From Verrucomicrobiales bacterium (GTDB taxonomy: Bacteria; Verrucomicrobiota; Verrucomicrobiia; Verrucomicrobiales; DEV007), in NCBI GenBank assembly GCA_023253615.1, contig JALRFZ010000232.1:1-10898 (forward strand): a DNA stretch of 10,898 nucleotides. The letters are read 5' to 3'. This document shows, in pieces, positions 6,918-10,898 of the stretch (positions are counted from its first letter, which is position 1; each line of letters opens with the position of its first letter). The position numbers were made by a program, and so were the translations under genes. The notes under the pieces were generated by a model. It ran no database searches. It was given only the letters and a program-made list of their open reading frames with translations, and was not told where the DNA came from.

Positions 6918-6932
6918 TGCAATTTAATTGCA
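6918..6932. promoter_or_regulatory. Candidate Fur/Zur-family operator, copy 3 (perfect 7-1-7 palindrome)
   Basis: TGCAATTTAATTGCA is an exact 7-1-7 inverted repeat 12 bases upstream of the HMA-protein start codon. The 7-1-7 design and TGCAA...TTGCA arms resemble known Fur-superfamily boxes (for example alphaproteobacterial Mur/Fur sites). The zinc genes on both sides make a Zur-like repressor the best guess. The regulator itself is not encoded in this window. Confidence 0.58.
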
Positions 6933-6944
6933 TCTCCCTCCCCC

Positions 6945-7253
6945 ATGAGAACCTTCCTCCCCTTCCTCTTTCTTCTCGCCCTCCTGGTGAGTCCCCGCGT
7001 GGCCCGGGCAGCCGAGGTCACCTACACCGCCGGCATGAGCGGCATCGAGTGCGCCGATTGCAAAAAGACCATCTCCCGCGCCATCGGCAAGATCAAGGGG
7101 GTGAAGACCATCCGCATTGTCAAAGTCGGCGAGAACCAGCATCGCCTCGTCATCGTCACCGATGGCAGCAAGCCGATCGCCAAATCCGATGCCGTCGCCG
7201 CTCTCGGAAAGGACTCGCATTACGCCATCACCAGCTGGAGCCAGGGAGGGTGA
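6945..7253 (+). CDS. Exported HMA-domain (heavy-metal-associated) protein, candidate periplasmic zinc chaperone
   Basis: The 102-residue product has a clear signal peptide (MRTFLPFLFLLALLVSPRVARA, cleavage after about residue 22). The rest is a single ferredoxin-like HMA domain. The metal loop is GIECADC (residues 33-39; Cys36-x-x-Cys39), followed by the helix KKTISRAIGKIKGV and strands IRIVKV and HRLVIVTDG. Domains of this kind (MerP, CopZ, ATPase N-termini) bind one soft metal ion. A Glu immediately precedes the first Cys, whereas copper domains usually have Thr there. The zinc ATPase ZntA has Asp at that position, which contributes to zinc preference. Position as first gene before znuA, 31 bases away, suggests delivery of zinc to ZnuA or control of free periplasmic metal; this is inference. 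The ATG at 6945 has no Shine-Dalgarno, only a C-rich leader. Upstream extension of the frame would cross the operators. Confidence 0.83.
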   Translation: MRTFLPFLFLLALLVSPRVARAAEVTYTAGMSGIECADCKKTISRAIGKIKGVKTIRIVKVGENQHRLVIVTDGSKPIAKSDAVAALGKDSHYAITSWSQGG

Positions 7254-7284
7254 TCCCACCGTGCCTGCCATCGCCGTCGTCACC

Positions 7285-8195
7285 ATGAAAACCCTCCTCT
7301 TCTCCCCTGCCGCACTCGCCTCCGCCGTCATCCTCGCGGCAGGCTCCGCCCTCTCCGCTCAAGCCGCGGAAAAACTCCGCGTCTTCGTCCCCGTGCTGCC
7401 CTACGAATATCTGTTCGAGCGGATCGGGGGCGATTGGATCGAGGTCAGCGCCATCGTGCAGGAAGGGGGCGACTGCCACAACTACTCTCCGTCCCCCCGG
7501 CAGATCGCCGACATCGCGAGATCGAATCTGCTGTTCTCGGGAGGTCTCTCCTTCGAAGCGAATTTCTACGTCGCCGTCGGTGATGGCAAGGACGGCCCCA
7601 GGGAATACGACCTCCTCGAAGGGCTCGAACTCCTCGAAGGCACTTGTGGCGAATGCGCCTCCGCCGCCGCCGAAGGAAAGGAGGCCCACGAGCATGAACA
7701 CGAGCACGAGGAGAAGGACGCCCACGTCTGGCTCTCGCCCCGGGTCCTCCGCCACCAGGCGGGACGCGTCGCCGAAATCCTCAAGCAACACCTTCCCGCC
7801 GCCGCCGCCCCGCCCTCGACGCGAATCTCGCCTCTTTCAAAACCGAATTGGAACAGGTCGATGAAGAACTCGGGAAGCTCCTCGCCCCGAAGAAGGGCCG
7901 CGCCTTCTACGTCTACCACGCCGCCTTCGCCTACTTCGCCCAGGATTACGGGATGGTCCAGAAGGCCATCGAAATCGGCAACCGCAAGCCCTCCCCCAAG
8001 CAAGTCGCCGCCATCGCGAAACAGGCGGCGGAAGAGGGCGTGACGACCATTTTCGTGCAGCCGCAGTTCGATCAATCGAGCGCCGCCTCCCTCGCCGAAA
8101 CCATCGGCGGCAAGGTCCGCACCCTCGATCCACTCGAGAAAGACGTCGTCGCCAACCTCCGCGCCGTCGCCAGAACCATCGCCGAGGCTCCGTGA
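7285..8195 (+). pseudogene. znuA: znuA, periplasmic zinc-binding protein of the ZnuABC importer, split by a frameshift
   Basis: The first frame starts at ATG 7285. It gives a signal peptide (cleavage near AQA/AEK), the metal ligand region DCHNYSPSP (His65), a cysteine pair CGEC (121-124), a short loop HEHEHEHEEKD (135-145) and DAHVWLSP (His147), up to LPAAAA (residue 175). Near 7810 the coding switches to the -1 frame. There the C-terminal lobe continues as ALDANLASF, YVYHAAFAYFAQDYGM (third His ligand), KPSPKQ and KVRTLDPLEKDVVANL, with TGA at 8195. The first frame reads on as nonsense to a stop at 8041-8043. Restoring one base in the GCC run at 7798-7811 would give a protein of about 303 residues, normal for ZnuA-type A-1 solute-binding proteins. 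Both halves look otherwise intact and the rest of the operon is complete. The break may therefore be a sequencing error or a recent mutation. Confidence 0.82.
7795..7815 (+). repeat. GCC repeat / C-rich slippage tract at the znuA frameshift
   Basis: Four GCC units are followed by CCGCCC, so the regular triplet pattern loses one base exactly where the znuA frame breaks. The sequence is consistent with deletion of a single G from a longer (GCC)n run encoding polyalanine. Such tracts are prone to both polymerase slippage and base-calling errors. Confidence 0.75.
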
Positions 8196-9016
8196 ACGAC
8201 CCGACCCTGTTCACCCCCTCCTTGAACCCTCTTGACCCAGTCCAGGAAGGCCATCCCCCGCACCTCATCGAGTGCCGGGGACTTTCTTTTTCCTACGGCC
8301 CCTCTCTTGTCCTGGAAGAAGTCTCCTTTGCCGTCCACCGGGGCGAATCCCTCTGCGTGATCGGACCGAACGGTGGCGGCAAGTCCACGCTGGCGAAGCT
8401 TCTTCTCGGCATCCTCGAGCCCTCCGCCGGCCGGCTCACCGTGCTCGGCAAAAGTCCCCGCGAGGCACGCACCTCGGTGGGATACGTGCCCCAGGCGATG
8501 CGATTCGACCCCCAGTTCCCCATTTCCGCCCTCGACATCGTCCTCATGGGAAGGCTCAACCATCTCAAGGCCGGCCCCTTTTCCAGGAAATGCCGCGGGA
8601 TCGCCACCGACTGCCTCGGCGAGGTGGGTTTGTCAGGATATGAGAAACGCCCCTTTTCCGACCTTTCCGGCGGCGAGCGGCAACGGGTCATGATCGCCCG
8701 GGCCCTCGCCTGCGAACCCGAGATCCTCCTCCTCGACGAGCCGACCGCCAGCATCGACCTCTCCATCGAAGCCCAGCTCATCGAAAACCTCGCCTCGCTG
8801 CGCCGGCGCATGACCATCCTCATGATCACGCACGATCTCGATCTCGTGTCTTCGATCGGCGATTCCGTCCTGTGCGTGAACCACCGCGTGCACCGCCATT
8901 CCCTCCCCCTCACCGGCGAGACCATCCGTGAGATCTACAGCGGGCGCCGCCGCCTCGAGCACGACCGCCGCTCCCGCGGCCAGCGGGACGCCCAATGTCC
9001 CTGCGATCATGAGTGA
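8192..9016 (+). CDS. znuC: ZnuC, ATP-binding subunit of the zinc ABC importer
   Basis: The 274-residue ABC ATPase hydrolyses ATP at the inner membrane to drive zinc import through ZnuB. Visible motifs are Walker A GPNGGGKST (58-66), Q-loop Gln101 in VPQ, signature LSGGERQRV (158-166), Walker B EILLLDEPTASID (177-189) and switch His214 in MITHD. The tail contains CVNHRVHRH (228-236), typical of the Znu/Mnt branch, and ends in a short Cys/His-bearing stretch (CPCDHE). The GTG start at 8192 overlaps the znuA stop (GTGA), which implies translational coupling. About 25 residues precede the conserved start of the fold, so a later start cannot be excluded. The 3' end overlaps znuB by 8 bases. Confidence 0.93.
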   Translation: MNDPTLFTPSLNPLDPVQEGHPPHLIECRGLSFSYGPSLVLEEVSFAVHRGESLCVIGPNGGGKSTLAKLLLGILEPSAGRLTVLGKSPREARTSVGYVPQAMRFDPQFPISALDIVLMGRLNHLKAGPFSRKCRGIATDCLGEVGLSGYEKRPFSDLSGGERQRVMIARALACEPEILLLDEPTASIDLSIEAQLIENLASLRRRMTILMITHDLDLVSSIGDSVLCVNHRVHRHSLPLTGETIREIYSGRRRLEHDRRSRGQRDAQCPCDHE

Positions 9017-9857
9017 TTTCTTCGCCGACTTCATCGACGCGGTACGGACCGTCCCGCTGATCCGCTACGCCCTGCTCGCCGGACTCGTCTCCAGCCTCAT
9101 GTTCGGAGTCGTCGGCTCGCTCGTCGTCGTGCGCCAGATCGGCTATGTCGCCTCCGCCATCGCCCACAGCATCCTTGGCGGAATCGGAGCGTCGGTGTAC
9201 TACAGCCGGGTCTACGACCTCCCCTGGCTCACCCCGATGATCGGAGCCATTGCCGCCGCGCTCCTCTCCGTCGCCGTAATCGGATGGGTCACCCTGAAGT
9301 TCAAGGAAAGGGAAGACACCATCATCGGCGCGATCTGGGCCGCGGGGATGGCGGCGGGACTGCTCTTCCTGCATTACGCCCCCGGCAAGGCGGTGAATCT
9401 CGAGAGTTTCATCTTCGGCAACATCCTCCTCACTTCCAGGAGCGATGTCATCGCCACCTTCGTTCTCGGAATCATCGTCATGGGGCTCGTCGCCCTTTTC
9501 TACCACAAACTCGTCGCCGTCTCCTTCGACGAGGAGTTCGCCGCGCTGAGAGGGGTCTCCTCCCGCGCCTATTACTTCCTCCTCCTCACCCTCACGGCGC
9601 TCAGTGTCGTCCTGATGGTGCGCGTCGCGGGCCTGATCCTTTCCCAGGCCCTCCTCATCCTGCCAGCCGCGACCGCGTCGAGATTCTCGCGTTCACTCTG
9701 GGCGATCATGGTCGTCGCCGTCGGCATCACCGCGCTCGCCAACACCGCCGGCCTCGCGCTCAGCTACCAATACGACATCCCGACGGGACCGTTCATCGTC
9801 TTTCTCGCGGTCTTCTTTTATGCGCTTTCCTTTCTCCTGAAGCGGAAACGGGCGTAA
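9009..9857 (+). CDS. znuB: ZnuB, membrane permease of the zinc ABC importer (ABC-3 family)
   Basis: The 282-residue permease belongs to the Znu/Mnt/Psa ABC-3 family. Several hydrophobic helices are evident (about 18-42, 75-97, 106-122, 146-166, 188-211, 231-252 and 260-277). The conserved stretch [22 protein letters not shown] (39-60), the cytoplasmic [12 protein letters not shown] (172-183) and [15 protein letters not shown] (209-223) are family signatures; the SFDEEF region contacts the ATPase. The ATG at 9009 lies inside the end of znuC (ATGAGTGA overlap), indicating coupled translation. An in-frame upstream extension to 8928 runs through znuC coding sequence and was not used. It ends at TAA 9857, 16 bases before selO. 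Confidence 0.93.
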   Translation: MSDFFADFIDAVRTVPLIRYALLAGLVSSLMFGVVGSLVVVRQIGYVASAIAHSILGGIGASVYYSRVYDLPWLTPMIGAIAAALLSVAVIGWVTLKFKEREDTIIGAIWAAGMAAGLLFLHYAPGKAVNLESFIFGNILLTSRSDVIATFVLGIIVMGLVALFYHKLVAVSFDEEFAALRGVSSRAYYFLLLTLTALSVVLMVRVAGLILSQALLILPAATASRFSRSLWAIMVVAVGITALANTAGLALSYQYDIPTGPFIVFLAVFFYALSFLLKRKRA

Positions 9858-9873
9858 CCTCCCGGACCCCGTG

Positions 9874-10898
9874 ATGCCCTTCCCCTTTCAAAACACCTTC
9901 GCGCGGCTTCCGCAGACCTTCTACGAACGCGTCGATCCCTCCCCCGTGTCCGCTCCGGAGTGGATCGCCGTGAACCGCCCCCTCGCCGAAGAGCTCGGGA
10001 TCGACCCGGACGAACTCGAATCCGGGGAAGGTTTGGCGGTTTTGTCAGGCAACCGGGTACCGGAAGGGGCCGAACCTCTCGCCGCCGCTTACTCGGGTCA
10101 TCAATTCGGCGGGTTTTCCCCCGTCCTCGGCGATGGGCGGGCCATCCTTCTCGGCGAAGTGATCCATCGCGATGGAAGACACCGCGATATCCAGCTCAAA
10201 GGCTCGGGTCCCACTCCCTTTTCCCGGCGTGGCGACGGCCGCTCCGCTCTCGGACCCGTCCTGCGCGAATATCTCGTCTCCGAAGCGATGCACGCCCTCG
10301 GCATCCCCACCACCCGCGCCCTCGCCGCCGTGTGGAGCGGCGACAAGGTCTATCGCGAGGAAGTCGAGCCCGGCGGCGTCTTCACCCGCGTCGCGTCCTC
10401 GCATCTGCGCATCGGCACGTGCGAATATTTTTCTTCCCGTGGCGACTTCGAAAGCCTGCGCATCCTCGTCGATTACGCCCTCCGCCGCCATGATCCCGAG
10501 CGCGTCGATGCCGGTAATCCCGCCCTCGCCCTTCTCGAAGGTGTCATGGAACGGCAGGCATCGCTCGTCGCCCGCTGGATGGGCCTCGGCTTCATCCACG
10601 GCGTGATGAACACCGACAACATGAGTCTTTCCGGCGAGACGATCGACTACGGGCCCTGCGCCTTCCTCGACACCTACGACCCGCTCACGGTGTTCAGTTC
10701 CCTCGACCAGCACGGCCGCTCCGCCTATTCGCGGCAGCCGGCGATCGCCCACTGGAACCTCGCCCGGTTCGCCGAGACCCTCCTGCCGCTCGTGCCGGGC
10801 CCGGAGGCGGAGGCGATCGACCTTCTCCGCGGGATCCTCGACACCTTCCCCGCGAGGTACGCGGGCCGCCGCATGGACGCGTTCCGCGCGAAACTCGG
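9874..10898 (+). CDS. selO: SelO/YdiU pseudokinase-fold protein AMPylase (3' end outside window)
   Basis: The frame is open from ATG 9874 to the window edge, giving 341 visible residues of a protein usually about 480-500 long. SelO family signatures are [21 protein letters not shown] (70-90), [20 protein letters not shown] (105-124), [20 protein letters not shown] (130-149), THLRIG-like [12 protein letters not shown] (175-186) and [23 protein letters not shown] (239-261). Lys109, Glu132, Asp248, Asn249 and Asp258 occupy the positions of the nucleotide- and metal-binding residues described for Pseudomonas SelO, so it should be active. SelO transfers AMP from ATP to Ser/Thr/Tyr of target proteins, with links to redox stress. 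A GTG immediately before the ATG is an alternative start. The 16-base gap to znuB suggests co-transcription. The selenocysteine or cysteine near the C-terminus would lie beyond the window. Confidence 0.93.
   Translation, partial: MPFPFQNTFARLPQTFYERVDPSPVSAPEWIAVNRPLAEELGIDPDELESGEGLAVLSGNRVPEGAEPLAAAYSGHQFGGFSPVLGDGRAILLGEVIHRDGRHRDIQLKGSGPTPFSRRGDGRSALGPVLREYLVSEAMHALGIPTTRALAAVWSGDKVYREEVEPGGVFTRVASSHLRIGTCEYFSSRGDFESLRILVDYALRRHDPERVDAGNPALALLEGVMERQASLVARWMGLGFIHGVMNTDNMSLSGETIDYGPCAFLDTYDPLTVFSSLDQHGRSAYSRQPAIAHWNLARFAETLLPLVPGPEAEAIDLLRGILDTFPARYAGRRMDAFRAKL

Noticed and set aside
6847..6933. N-terminal extension of the barrel protein upstream of ATG 6846
   Set aside because: It is Arg/Asn/Ser-rich, would precede the signal peptide and overlaps the operator and promoter region.
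7810..8043. Run-on Ser/Pro/Arg-rich tail of the first znuA frame as a real protein domain
   Set aside because: The composition is typical of an out-of-frame read. The correct C-terminal ZnuA lobe is encoded in the adjacent frame over the same bases.
9284..9874. Arg/His/Pro-rich plus-strand frame overlapping znuB
   Set aside because: Out-of-frame shadow of znuB, which has clear permease motifs.

Overview
The window is GC-rich bacterial DNA that is densely coded, with no intergenic gap over about 150 bases. It most resembles Verrucomicrobiota (Luteolibacter/Haloferula-like), judged from gene content and from starts that lack Shine-Dalgarno sequences. The relevant content is a membrane-anchored protein with tryptophan/Asp-Pro repeats, a DUF2851 protein, an M29-like peptidase, and a zinc-uptake locus with a histidine-rich outer-membrane protein. 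The phylum assignment is inference from memory of family distribution. No rRNA, tRNA, CRISPR array, insertion sequence or prophage gene was seen.

Left part (1-2239, plus strand): the 3' portion of a repeat-containing, membrane-anchored protein whose start lies outside the window, then an FkbM-family methyltransferase. Middle (2240-5020, minus strand): an M29/aminopeptidase-T-like metallopeptidase and, upstream of it, a DUF2851 protein. The methyltransferase and the peptidase are tail to tail with no spacer. The DUF2851 gene is divergent from a small ArsR/SmtB regulator (5161-5496). The 140-base gap between them holds a perfect 7-1-7 palindrome, TTGAACAATGTTCAA, resembling ArsR/SmtB operators.

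Right part (5527-10898): a zinc-acquisition island. A predicted outer-membrane beta-barrel with a 46-residue loop carrying 16 histidines runs leftward. Diverging from it is an apparent operon: a small exported HMA-domain protein with a Glu-Cys-x-x-Cys site, znuA (periplasmic zinc-binding protein), znuC (ATPase), znuB (permease) and selO/ydiU (protein AMPylase, running off the right edge). The 98-base divergent spacer contains three copies of a 15-base TGCAA-N5-TTGCA palindrome. Two of them overlap a plausible sigma70-type promoter and the third lies between that promoter and the start codon. This layout suggests control by a Fur-family (Zur-like) repressor not encoded here.

In the proposed model zinc is gathered at the outer membrane by the His-rich barrel, handled in the periplasm by the HMA protein and ZnuA, and imported by ZnuBC. 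One caution is that znuA is split by a one-base frameshift inside a GCC repeat. This could be a sequencing error, a true mutation or a slippage switch.
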